A stretch of DNA of 64,000 nt from Antrihabitans stalagmiti (lineage in GTDB: Bacteria > Actinomycetota > Actinomycetes > Mycobacteriales > Mycobacteriaceae). A program made the position numbers and the translations under genes. Under the pieces are notes generated by a model that saw nothing but the letters and a program-made list of their open reading frames with translations, did no database searches and was not told where the DNA came from. Within the stretch, counting starts at the first letter, position 1; the number at the start of each line of letters is the position of its first letter. The DNA lies in NCBI RefSeq assembly GCF_016482825.1, contig NZ_JAEMNV010000003.1:558001-622000 (forward strand). Reading direction: 5' to 3'. Shown piece after piece: positions 1-8,221 of this stretch.

Positions 1-524
1 GCGGTCTTGTCGACGCGGGTCTCGCAGATCCTGCTCGGTTGGCGATCGAGGGCGGGTCGGCAGGTGGCTGGACGGTGTTGTCGGCGCTGACGGGCAGCGA
101 TGTTTTCGCCTGTGGTGCTTCGTATTACGGTGTCGCAGAGTTGGAGCGGTTCGCCGCCGAGACCCACGACTTCGAGTCTCGTTACCTCGACGGACTGATC
201 GGCCCGTTGCCGCAAGCCGTCGAGCTCTACCGCACCCGCGCGCCCGTCAACAACGTCCACAAGCTGAGTTGCCCGGTGCTGTTACTGCAGGGGCTGTCCG
301 ACCCGATCGTTCCGCCATCGCAGGCCGAACGCTTTCGTGATGCGATGGTGCGCAAAGGCATTCCGCACGCCTATCTCGCCTACCCTGGCGAAGCCCACGG
401 CCTGCGAAAGTTGGCCAACCAGATCAGTTCCCGTGAAGCGGAGTTGTCGTTCTACGGCCAGGTCCTCGGTTTCGAGACGCCCGGTATCCCGCCGCTGAAG
501 CTGTGGGTGCCACCGGAGGTCTAG
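1..524 (+). CDS. S9 family prolyl oligopeptidase, C-terminal part (gene begins before the window)
   Basis: The reading frame is open from base 3 to the TAG at 522-524, so the true start lies upstream. The visible part is the catalytic alpha/beta-hydrolase domain. It shows the nucleophile motif GGSAGGW near its beginning, the Asp-bearing stretch LLLQGLSDPIVPP, and the His in GEAHGLRK, which together give the Ser-Asp-His triad of acyl-aminoacyl-peptidase/prolyl oligopeptidases. Such enzymes cleave short peptides in the cytoplasm. The beta-propeller expected upstream is not visible, so substrate class cannot be judged. A strong hairpin 7 bases after the stop separates it from the convergent etfD. 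Confidence 0.85.
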   Translation, partial: GLVDAGLADPARLAIEGGSAGGWTVLSALTGSDVFACGASYYGVAELERFAAETHDFESRYLDGLIGPLPQAVELYRTRAPVNNVHKLSCPVLLLQGLSDPIVPPSQAERFRDAMVRKGIPHAYLAYPGEAHGLRKLANQISSREAELSFYGQVLGFETPGIPPLKLWVPPEV

Positions 525-530
525 ACAGCT

Positions 531-570
531 GTGCGCGGTTGAAGGGTTCATAGACCCCTCAACCGCGCAC
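531..570. terminator. Bidirectional hairpin terminator between the S9 peptidase and etfD
   Basis: A 12-bp perfect stem (arms GTGCGCGGTTGA and TCAACCGCGCAC) is extended by a GGG/CCC inner pairing. It lies exactly between the two convergent stop codons, so it can serve both genes. There is no clear U-run, as is common in high-GC actinobacteria. Confidence 0.7.
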
Positions 571-578
571 AATCTGCA

Positions 579-3500
579 TCAGCTCTTGCGGCCGGGTGCC
601 TTTGCGCCCGGACGGAATCCGAGGCCACCCGGCTTTGCTGCCGGAGGTGGCGCAGAGTTGCCGTTGGAGGGCTTTGCGGTCTCGGTGGCTGCAACCTCGG
701 CTTCGGTAGCCGTCTCCGGCTCGGTCGCTGTGCCTTCGTTCGGAGCCGAGGCTTCGACCGCGGCTGGTTCCGGCTCGGCCGCAACGGGTTCGGGCGCCGC
801 CGGTGCCTTCTCCTCGGCGACAGCCTCAGGTTCGGGCGCAGGTGTGGCGGCCGGTGCGCCAGCTCTGGCGCCCGGCTTCTTGAAGCCCGACTTGACGGCG
901 AGACCCTTCGGCTTGACGGTCGGCATCGACTCGGCCGCGGGTGCTGCGGCTTCAGTCGGTGCTGCTTCGGTCGACGCTGCTTCGGCCGGGGCCGATTCGG
1001 CTACTGCTGCAGCGGGTTCGGGCTGTGCGGCTGGTGCCGCCGGTGCCTCGGCAGCGGGAGCCGGTGCAGCAGCTTTCGCGCCCGGCTTCTTGAAACCGGA
1101 CTTGACCGCCAGACCCTTCGGCTTGACCGTCGGCATCGACTCGGCTGCAGGCGCTTCCGCTGCTGCCGTTGGGGCGTCGGCGGGTGCAGCGCTTGCCTCA
1201 GGCTCGGGTGCAGCAGGAGTAGCAGCCGGAGCCTTCGCACCGGGTGCCTTGGCTGCGCCCTTCATCTGCAGACCCTTGCCGGGAGCCTTTGCGCCAGTGG
1301 CGAGTCCGAGACCCTTGGGCTTTGGAGCTTCGGCCGCGGCCTCGGCTTCGGCTGGTGCCTCCGGTGCCGCTGCCGCGGGCTTGCCCGGCGCCTTCGCTCC
1401 CGGCGCCTTCGCTCCCGGTGCTTTCGCGCCCGGCGCCTTGGCGAGCCCCTTCATCGCGAGGCCCTTCGGCTTCGGCGCCTCGGTGCTGTCGCTGTCGGCC
1501 GGTTCCGCTGCTGCGGCAGGCTTGCCGGGTGCCTTTGCTCCCGGTGCTTTCGCGCCTGGTGCTTTGGCGAGCCCCTTCATCGCGAGGCCCTTGGCCGGTG
1601 CCGAGGTGATCGGGGTCGGCGCGGGGATCGCCTCCTCGACCTCTTCGACGCGTTCGGCTTCCTTGACCGCGGCTGTCGCCTCTGCGGCTTTCGGTCCACC
1701 GGCTGCGGCGACTTTCTCCCGTGGCACGACCTTGATGTTCTCGCCGAGTTCGGCAGCGTCGAGTCGCTTGATCGAGCCGAGCATCAGCTGCGCCACGTCG
1801 ACGACCTCGACGCCGACACCCTTGCCCTCTTCCTGCCTGGCCGTGACGCCGTCCGTCAACATCACGCGGCAGAACGGGCAACCCGTTGCAATCTTGGACG
1901 GTGCGGTGCTGAGGGCTTCGTCGACGCGGTCGACGTTGATCCGCTTACCGATCTTCTCTTCCATCCACATGCGAGCACCGCCTGCGCCACAGCACATCGA
2001 CCGCTCGCCGTGCCGTGGCATTTCCCGCAGATTCGAGCCCGCCGCAGCCATCAGTTCGCGTGGTGCGTCGTAGACCTTGTTGTGTCGGCCCAGGTAGCAG
2101 GGGTCGTGGTAGGTGACGTCGTCGCCGACGGGGGAGACAGGGATGAGCTTCTTGGCCCTGACGAGCCTGTTCAACAGCTGCGTGTGGTGCACGACCTCGT
2201 ACGCGCCGCCGACCTCCGGGTACTCGTTGCCGAGAGCGTTGAAGCAGTGCGCGCAGGTGACGACGATCTTGCGCTTGTGGGCTTCGACCCCTTCGAAAAC
2301 GGTGTTGAGCAGTTCGACGTTCTGTGTTGCGAGCTGCTGGAACAAAAATTCGTTGCCGGCGCGGCGTGCGGAGTCGCCGGTGCAGGTCTCTTCGGCGCCG
2401 AGCACCATAAATTTGACGCCTGCAGTCGCAAGCAATTCGGCGACGGCTTTGGTCGTCTTCTTCGCACGGTCCTCGTAGGCGCCCGCGCAACCGACCCAGA
2501 ACAGGTATTCGAAGTCTTCGAAGCTGTCCGCATCCTGGCCGTAGACCGGAATGTCGAAGTCCATCTCGTTGATCCAGTTGAGCCGGTCCTTGGAGTTCTG
2601 ACCCCAGGGGTTGCCCTTGTTCTCGAGATTCTTGAACAGACCGGCGAGCTCGGACGGGAACTCCGATTCGATGAGCACCTGGTAGCGACGCATGTCGATG
2701 ATGTGGTCGACGTGCTCGATGTCGACCGGGCACTGCTCGACGCACGCGCCGCAGGTGGTGCAGCTCCACAGGACTTCGGGATCGATGATGCCGAGTACAT
2801 CGGCGTCACCGACGAGCGGGCGATCGGCTTCTGCGCGAGCAGCTTCGGAGATTTTCGCCAGCGCAGCCTCGTCGGGCTTGCCGTCGCTGTCGACCAGGCC
2901 GACCTCGTCGCCACCCATGTCCTTGCGGCCACCGGCGAGTAGATAGGGAGCCTTGGCGTAACCGTGGTCGCGCAGCGACATGATCAGCAGCTTCGGACTC
3001 AGCGGCTTACCGGTGTTCCATGCAGGGCACTGCGACTGGCAGCGACCACATTCGGTACACGTGGTGAAGTCGAGCCAGCCTTTCCAGCTGAAGTCTTCGA
3101 CCTTGCCCGCACCGAACGCGTCGACGTCGGGGTCGGCGTCCTCCATGTTCAGGATCTTGCCGCCGGACATCATCGGCTTTGCAGCACCGAGTGCGACGCC
3201 GCCGTCGGCTTCACGCTTGAAGTAGATGTTGGGGAACGCCGAGAAGCGGTGCCAGGCAACGCCCCACGTGATGTTGCGGCCGACCATGTAGAGCCAGACC
3301 ATGCCGGACATCAGTTTGATGAATGCGAAGACCGACACCATCTCGACGCTTTCGGGAAGCAGCTTCGCGACGTTGAGTGTGAAGAAGTCGGTCCACGGGT
3401 TCGAGTGGCCGTAGGTGGCGATCTTGCCGGCCTTCACGAAGATCATGCCGAGACCCTCGATGAGCACAACCCACTCGACGAAGTAGGCGGCACCGAACTT

Positions 3501-3950
3501 GGATCCGCTGAAACGTGAGAGCCGCTCGGGCAACCGCGGGTGGTTCAACTGACGGATGATGATCAACGTCAGGATGCCGACGACGGTGCCGATGCCCAAG
3601 AGCTCGTCCATCAGGTGGTAGATCGCCCAGTTGCCGACGATCGGCCAGTGGAACGCCGGATTGAACGTCTGGCCGTATGCCTCGAACCAGAACACCGCGC
3701 CGGCCATGAAGCCGATCATCACCAGCCAGTGGGCCCAGCCGACCGTACGGAACTTGACCATTCTGGTGTGCGCGAGGAACTCGACGACCATCTGCCGAAA
3801 GCGTGGGATGAACGGACGCCAGCGGTCCGGCGCGGGTTGTCCGATCGTGATCGTGCGGAACTGCGTCCACGCACCGCTCAGGAAGGACGCCCAGCACAAA
3901 AGACTGAGAACAGCACCAGTCGTGCCCAACGTGATCGTGAGGGCATTCAT
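579..3950 (-). CDS. etfD: Membrane Fe-S oxidoreductase EtfD (Rv0338c family) with a long low-complexity tail
   Basis: The ATG at 3950 is chosen over an upstream in-frame one (4010) because an AGAAAGG box precedes it and the hydrophobic N-terminus starts there. The order is: about five membrane helices (nitrate-reductase-gamma-like, residues 1-240); two 4Fe-4S motifs (CTECGRCQSQCP and CTTCGACVEQCP); two CCG (heterodisulfide-reductase type) cysteine domains, ending in CCGAGG and GCPFCR; then about 370 residues rich in Ala, Pro and Lys with repeated GLAMKGLAKAPGAKAPG and KPKGLAVKSGFKKPGA units. In mycobacteria this protein reoxidises electron transfer flavoprotein during acyl-CoA dehydrogenation and passes electrons to the quinone pool. 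Its place beside iniR matches Rv0338c-Rv0339c. The tail is unusual (see findings). Confidence 0.87.
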   Translation of the reverse strand: MNALTITLGTTGAVLSLLCWASFLSGAWTQFRTITIGQPAPDRWRPFIPRFRQMVVEFLAHTRMVKFRTVGWAHWLVMIGFMAGAVFWFEAYGQTFNPAFHWPIVGNWAIYHLMDELLGIGTVVGILTLIIIRQLNHPRLPERLSRFSGSKFGAAYFVEWVVLIEGLGMIFVKAGKIATYGHSNPWTDFFTLNVAKLLPESVEMVSVFAFIKLMSGMVWLYMVGRNITWGVAWHRFSAFPNIYFKREADGGVALGAAKPMMSGGKILNMEDADPDVDAFGAGKVEDFSWKGWLDFTTCTECGRCQSQCPAWNTGKPLSPKLLIMSLRDHGYAKAPYLLAGGRKDMGGDEVGLVDSDGKPDEAALAKISEAARAEADRPLVGDADVLGIIDPEVLWSCTTCGACVEQCPVDIEHVDHIIDMRRYQVLIESEFPSELAGLFKNLENKGNPWGQNSKDRLNWINEMDFDIPVYGQDADSFEDFEYLFWVGCAGAYEDRAKKTTKAVAELLATAGVKFMVLGAEETCTGDSARRAGNEFLFQQLATQNVELLNTVFEGVEAHKRKIVVTCAHCFNALGNEYPEVGGAYEVVHHTQLLNRLVRAKKLIPVSPVGDDVTYHDPCYLGRHNKVYDAPRELMAAAGSNLREMPRHGERSMCCGAGGARMWMEEKIGKRINVDRVDEALSTAPSKIATGCPFCRVMLTDGVTARQEEGKGVGVEVVDVAQLMLGSIKRLDAAELGENIKVVPREKVAAAGGPKAAEATAAVKEAERVEEVEEAIPAPTPITSAPAKGLAMKGLAKAPGAKAPGAKAPGKPAAAAEPADSDSTEAPKPKGLAMKGLAKAPGAKAPGAKAPGAKAPGKPAAAAPEAPAEAEAAAEAPKPKGLGLATGAKAPGKGLQMKGAAKAPGAKAPAATPAAPEPEASAAPADAPTAAAEAPAAESMPTVKPKGLAVKSGFKKPGAKAAAPAPAAEAPAAPAAQPEPAAAVAESAPAEAASTEAAPTEAAAPAAESMPTVKPKGLAVKSGFKKPGARAGAPAATPAPEPEAVAEEKAPAAPEPVAAEPEPAAVEASAPNEGTATEPETATEAEVAATETAKPSNGNSAPPPAAKPGGLGFRPGAKAPGRKS

Positions 3951-4375
3951 GTCGCGACCTTTCTCTCGGTGCTGCTCAGCAACACCCTGGTTCTGCCGAT
4001 CATCGTACAACCGTATGTTACTCGCCGGTAACTTGCGAGGTTTACCTCGCGATAACCAATTACCCTGTCGTTATTCGTACAGTTGCGGTTTGGAGCACGA
4101 CGCGCCGACGAACAATTTCCATGCTCGATCGAAATACACGCTATGCGGTGCGAAAACGCTGGTTCAGCAAAGGTCAGGCTTAGTCGAAAATGGAAACTGT
4201 TGCCGAGATAGCGATTCGGTCACGGTTCGGCTACGCTCTCATCGACCTGTCCGCTGTGTCCTCCCTCACTTAAAGCTCGGGGTGGGCTAAGAATCCTATT
4301 GGGGCACGAGATCAAGAGGTCTCTAGTGCTTGAGGATGGACCCAGCGGTCACCGAAGTTAGAGAGTAGGAACAGA
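3951..4375. other. Intergenic region, 425 bases, no gene seen
   Basis: This lies between divergent etfD and the secreted protein at 4376 and must hold both promoters. Short overlapping ORFs here have no ribosome binding site and no recognisable product. I see no convincing operator or RNA. Confidence 0.5.
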
Positions 4376-5062
4376 ATGAAGCTGCGCAAGATCGCCGGGA
4401 CAGCGGTGTTCGTCATTGCCGCAATGGGCCTTGCCTCGGGGACGTCGTATGCCGACCCCGCATCGGAGCCAGCTCCGAGCAACATCACGTACGAAACCAA
4501 GCTGGTCGACAAGGCAGTCGTAACGACTCTCGACGCCGGTGTCTTCAAGGTCGCTAGCGACTCGAAGACGGTCACCGTCAACGACATGAATGGCAATGCC
4601 GTTGTGACGTTGCCGCTGGCGGTCAATCTCGACCAGATCGCCATCCCCCTCAACGCTGCGGTCAAGAACGATGGCAAGGTCCTCGAACTGACTCCGGCAG
4701 CACCGATCGCATCGACGAAGCCGCTGTTCGTTCAGCCGGTCGCGTCTCCGATCGAAAACCAGCGTGCGATGGAAACCTTCGCGACGCAGTTCGGTATTGC
4801 AACTGCAATCGGTGGATTTGTCGGAACTGCCGGCGGCGCAATCATCGGCGGCATCCTCGGCGGCATCGCAGGTTGCGCAACGATTCTGCTGTGCCTCCCA
4901 GGCATTGCGACGGGTGCAGGCGTCGGCGCAGTCATCGGCACGATCATCGTCGGAGGCCCCGCGCTGGTGGTTGCGGGTATCGATCTGATCGGCACTCTTA
5001 CTGCTCCTCCCGGCACGACCAAGTGGAACTACGTCGAGCCTGGCGTCGGCGGCACGAGGTAG
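4376..5062 (+). CDS. Secreted protein with a C-terminal glycine-zipper segment, function unknown
   Basis: ATG follows a GAGAGTAGGA purine box. Residues 1-26 are a signal peptide (basic start, hydrophobic core, cleavage near SYA-DP). Residues about 40-115 are a polar, probably beta-rich region. Residues about 140-215 are almost entirely Gly, Ala and aliphatic, with repeated GGxxGG and GxxxG spacing (for example GGAIIGGILGGIAG), so this part probably inserts in or packs against a membrane; two Cys lie within it. I do not recognise a named family with certainty; similar secreted proteins are common in Rhodococcus and Nocardia. A very strong terminator follows, so it is probably transcribed alone. 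Confidence 0.75.
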   Translation: MKLRKIAGTAVFVIAAMGLASGTSYADPASEPAPSNITYETKLVDKAVVTTLDAGVFKVASDSKTVTVNDMNGNAVVTLPLAVNLDQIAIPLNAAVKNDGKVLELTPAAPIASTKPLFVQPVASPIENQRAMETFATQFGIATAIGGFVGTAGGAIIGGILGGIAGCATILLCLPGIATGAGVGAVIGTIIVGGPALVVAGIDLIGTLTAPPGTTKWNYVEPGVGGTR

Positions 5063-5082
5063 TACGCAGCGTTCTTCCAGCC

Positions 5083-5127
5083 CGAACGCAAAGAACCCGT
5101 CACGGTGTGGCGGGTTCTTTGCGTTCG
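5083..5127 (+). terminator. Strong hairpin terminator after the glycine-zipper protein
   Basis: A perfect 17-bp stem runs from 5083 to 5127, with arms beginning CGAACGCAAAGAACCCG and an 11-base loop. It lies 20 bases after the stop codon. Confidence 0.85.
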
Positions 5128-5300
5128 AGGGGCGGGGTACATGGTTTCGAACTCCAACAGCGTGCAGCCAATCGGGTCGGTGTGCGTCCAGTTGTGTGCA
5201 CCCTGACCCAAATTGCCGCACCCTGACGCATCATCTAACTCGACCCGAGCTTGTTGACAGCTCGTGCCGGCGTCCCGACGCCTCGCTCCCCGGCCATGCA

Positions 5301-5333
5301 AAAACCCGCCCCTGTGATCCAGGAGCGGGTTTT
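5301..5333 (-). terminator. Intrinsic terminator of the S1 protease gene at 5349
   Basis: On the minus strand AAAACCCGC pairs with GCGGGTTTT and is followed by more T, giving a GC stem plus U-run. It starts 15 bases after the protease stop. Confidence 0.8.
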
Positions 5334-5348
5334 GGTACGTCAGGGGTA

Positions 5349-6653
5349 TTACGAGGTGCGGATCGTCAAGCCGGGGTTCTCAGCGAGCACGACGCTCACG
5401 GGAGTCGAGAACAGTTGCGGCTCGTTTCCGATGAACGGTCCGATCAGGTTGGGGATCTCGCAGAACGGATATTCGGCGACGGTCGATGCACTCGAAATGC
5501 CGAGTGCCAACGTTCCGGTGACGACGGCGCCGCCGCTGTCGCCCGGCAGCGCGCAGATGTTCGCCGAGAAGCTGTCGTTCAAGTTGCGGTCGCCGACTGC
5601 AACGGACTGTGCGACGGCATTGACGACGCCGCAACTGAAGCCCGTGCGTGCACCGGCTTTGCAGACCGGCGCGCCGACAACGGGTTCGGCGATGCCGGTG
5701 ATCGTCAGGGGCGCCCGACCGGGTACCCGAACGCCGTTGTTGTCGAAGCGCGACTTCGCGTCGTTGGCGATCCGGATGATCGAGTAGTCGTGATTGTCGA
5801 GGCTGGTCTTCTGGAACGTGCCGATCTGCGGACCGAGCACATCGAGGGCCCTCAGCTCGTGCACTGCAGACGCGTCGGGGGTGCCTGCTGCTGCAAGGTT
5901 CGGATCGCAGTGGCCGGCCGAAACGTTGACCACGTTGCCCGCACTGTCGGACCCGTTGAAGCCCAACGAGCAACGCAGCGACGATTCGGTACTGATCGAG
6001 GCGTAGGGATCGCCGCCTTGGAGTGCGTTCGGAGCCAATTCGCCCGCGATGGGGTCGGCAGCGGGCACAACCGGCTCAGCGCCTTGAACGGGCGGCATGA
6101 GTACTACTCGCACCGCGTCGAGGAAGCCGGGCAGAGTCAGGCCGCCTGCGGTGGCGTCGATGCGGACCGCGAGAGCGTTGTTGACGATATCGATCGCGAC
6201 CGCGCGCACCAGGCTTGCGATTTGGACCGGCTGAGTGGCCAGCCACGCGTCGAACGACTGCTTCTCGGCATTGAGGCTCGACTCGCTCTTCGCAACTGGT
6301 TTGACGACGAATCCGGCGCTTTCGGCAGCGGTCCGCGCGGCCTCGAGGTCGGGAGCATCGGCGAGTGCGACGACGGCCTGCCCTGCTTCGTTCAGCCACG
6401 AACCGGCGAAGGCCGCGGGAAACTGGGTACGCGCGGTTGCGGCGAAGCCTGCGAGTTGCTGCGCGAGGTCGGCGCGCTGCAGATATTCGTCGGCGGTGAG
6501 TTTCAAGTCACGTGCGATTGCGTCGGACAGCTCGACCGGAAGCGGAGCCGGCGCGGGGGCCGGATCGGCCTGAGCAATGGCGACTGTCGGTCCGAGTAGC
6601 AGCAGTGCGGCCGAGCCGAACACTGCTGCCCGGCGTGCGGTCGTAAGTCGCAT
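5349..6653 (-). CDS. Secreted S1-family serine protease with propeptide (copy 1)
   Basis: The 434-residue protein has a signal peptide (about 1-28, ending AIAQA-DP), a propeptide region of alpha-lytic-protease type (about 40-200), then a chymotrypsin-like domain. The catalytic residues are His248 (SAGHC), Asp289 (NHDYSIIRI) and Ser373 (LPGDSGGAVV). Four Cys in the mature part could form the two usual disulfides of this family. It should be exported, self-processed and act outside the membrane. It is a tandem paralogue of the next gene upstream and closes a minus-strand block that begins with the Hsp70-like/iniR pair. Confidence 0.88.
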   Translation of the reverse strand: MRLTTARRAAVFGSAALLLLGPTVAIAQADPAPAPAPLPVELSDAIARDLKLTADEYLQRADLAQQLAGFAATARTQFPAAFAGSWLNEAGQAVVALADAPDLEAARTAAESAGFVVKPVAKSESSLNAEKQSFDAWLATQPVQIASLVRAVAIDIVNNALAVRIDATAGGLTLPGFLDAVRVVLMPPVQGAEPVVPAADPIAGELAPNALQGGDPYASISTESSLRCSLGFNGSDSAGNVVNVSAGHCDPNLAAAGTPDASAVHELRALDVLGPQIGTFQKTSLDNHDYSIIRIANDAKSRFDNNGVRVPGRAPLTITGIAEPVVGAPVCKAGARTGFSCGVVNAVAQSVAVGDRNLNDSFSANICALPGDSGGAVVTGTLALGISSASTVAEYPFCEIPNLIGPFIGNEPQLFSTPVSVVLAENPGLTIRTS

Positions 6654-6784
6654 GGGGGCCTCTCTGCTGCGGGCAACCGATGCTGCCCGGACGAATTGTC
6701 CCAGTGACTATATGGCCTCGGTAGCGCGAATCACAGTTGTCCGCGCGACCGGGACATATCGATCGAGTGAAAGCTGGGAGCCGC

Positions 6785-8152
6785 CTAGGCGGGACTTTGG
6801 CTGGTCCGAATCACGAGTCCGGACGCGGAACCGGTCGAATTGGCATTTGCGATGATCTCGCGGATCGGGATTCCGAGGCTCGCGGTGCCGCCGTCGGGTG
6901 CCAACACCAGGTTGGCCTCGACGCAGTTGGGCGCCGTGCTTGCGTTCGATCCGCTCGTGATGCCGAGTGCAAGGGTGCCTGTGACGATGGCGCCACCGCT
7001 GTCACCAGCGAGAGTGCATGCGGTGCTTGCGAATCCGCGAACGAGGCGGCTGGTTCCGTCTTCGGTGAACAGCTGCGTTTCGACGCGATCCGCCGCGACG
7101 ACGCCGCAGGTGAACGTCGACGTCTGACCCGATTTGCACACTGGGGCACCGACGACGGGAGCAGCCGTACCGGTGATCGTCAACGTCGTTCCGCCTGCGC
7201 CACGGACTGTCGGCCGATCGAGACCGTTGCGGACTGCGCGGCTGTTCAGCTCGATCAGCGCGTAGTCGAGGCCGGTGGCCGGATCGCCGAGGGTGGAGTG
7301 CGTGAACATGCCTGCCTCGGGGCTCTTGTCGAGGTCGCGCGGATCTGGAACGAAGACCGGTGCGTTGACGCCGCCACCCTGTGCGTTCGGATCGCAGTGT
7401 CCCGCAGTGACATTGATTGCGCGTCCTGCAGCGTCACTCGCGTTGAACCCGAACGAGCAGACGCCGATTTCTGCCATCGGAGTGTCCTTCAGCGCCTGCC
7501 TCGCGGTGACGTAGGTGTCGCCGCCCATCGGTGTCCGCTCGTTCGCACCGCCGCCACCGGGGGACAGGATCACCTTGACGTTGGCGAGCAACGTCGGGAG
7601 ATTGAGCATGTGTCCCGCTGGGCTGTTGGCGATGTCGACGACGAGTTGGCTGTTGAGCACGTCGATTGCGATCGAGTTCACCGACGTCGCGGCCTCGCGG
7701 GGCATCGCGGAGATCCAGCGGTTCAGCTCGGCGAGGGAGCGTTCGAGACCGTCGGCCGAGATCGGCGCGATCCGCGTCTGGTAGCCGGCCCGCGCAGCGA
7801 TCTGGGCTGCTTCGTTGGACGTCACCGCGACGATCGGATGTCCGTCCTGACCCATCCAGGCCCCGGCGAACGACTCGGGGCGTTCGGCACGGAATTCGCG
7901 GGCATACGTGCCCAACTCCTGTGCCTTGGCTGCACGATTCAAATACTCGGCTGGGCTGATCTTGAGGTCGCGACCGATCGCTTCGACAAGCTCGCCAGGC
8001 AGCTGATCGACCGCCAATTGTGCCGGGCTGGCGCTCGGAGCCGGATCTGCGCCGGCAACTGAAGTGATGAAATTCGAGGAAGAGAAGGGAATGAGGAGCA
8101 GCATCGCCGTGGACCCGACCACGGAAGCGCGGAGCGCCACCAACTTACGCAT
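6785..8152 (-). CDS. Secreted S1-family serine protease with propeptide (copy 2)
   Basis: The 455-residue protein has the same layout as copy 1: a signal peptide (basic MRK start, hydrophobic core, then SVAGADP), a propeptide with the matching phrases (IGRDLKISPAEYLNRA, SFAGAW), and a catalytic domain with His in NVTAGHC, Asp in GLDYALIEL and Ser in LAGDSGGAIV. All three triad residues are kept, so both copies should be active. The 131-base gap to copy 1 suggests duplication with possibly separate control. It follows the truncated Hsp70-like gene by 69 bases. Confidence 0.88.
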   Translation of the reverse strand: MRKLVALRASVVGSTAMLLLIPFSSSNFITSVAGADPAPSASPAQLAVDQLPGELVEAIGRDLKISPAEYLNRAAKAQELGTYAREFRAERPESFAGAWMGQDGHPIVAVTSNEAAQIAARAGYQTRIAPISADGLERSLAELNRWISAMPREAATSVNSIAIDVLNSQLVVDIANSPAGHMLNLPTLLANVKVILSPGGGGANERTPMGGDTYVTARQALKDTPMAEIGVCSFGFNASDAAGRAINVTAGHCDPNAQGGGVNAPVFVPDPRDLDKSPEAGMFTHSTLGDPATGLDYALIELNSRAVRNGLDRPTVRGAGGTTLTITGTAAPVVGAPVCKSGQTSTFTCGVVAADRVETQLFTEDGTSRLVRGFASTACTLAGDSGGAIVTGTLALGITSGSNASTAPNCVEANLVLAPDGGTASLGIPIREIIANANSTGSASGLVIRTSQSPA

Positions 8153-8221
8153 GAAATCCCTTCGCCAGCAGTATCAGCGCCTCACCTTAGGGCACAACTG
8201 CGTGATTCCCCTCACTGTGGC

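Noticed and set aside
5196-8062. Two long plus-strand frames (467 and 441 codons) opposite the S1 proteases
   Set aside because: The minus strand has complete proteases with signal peptides and triads; the plus-strand frames have no ribosome binding site and show no domain.
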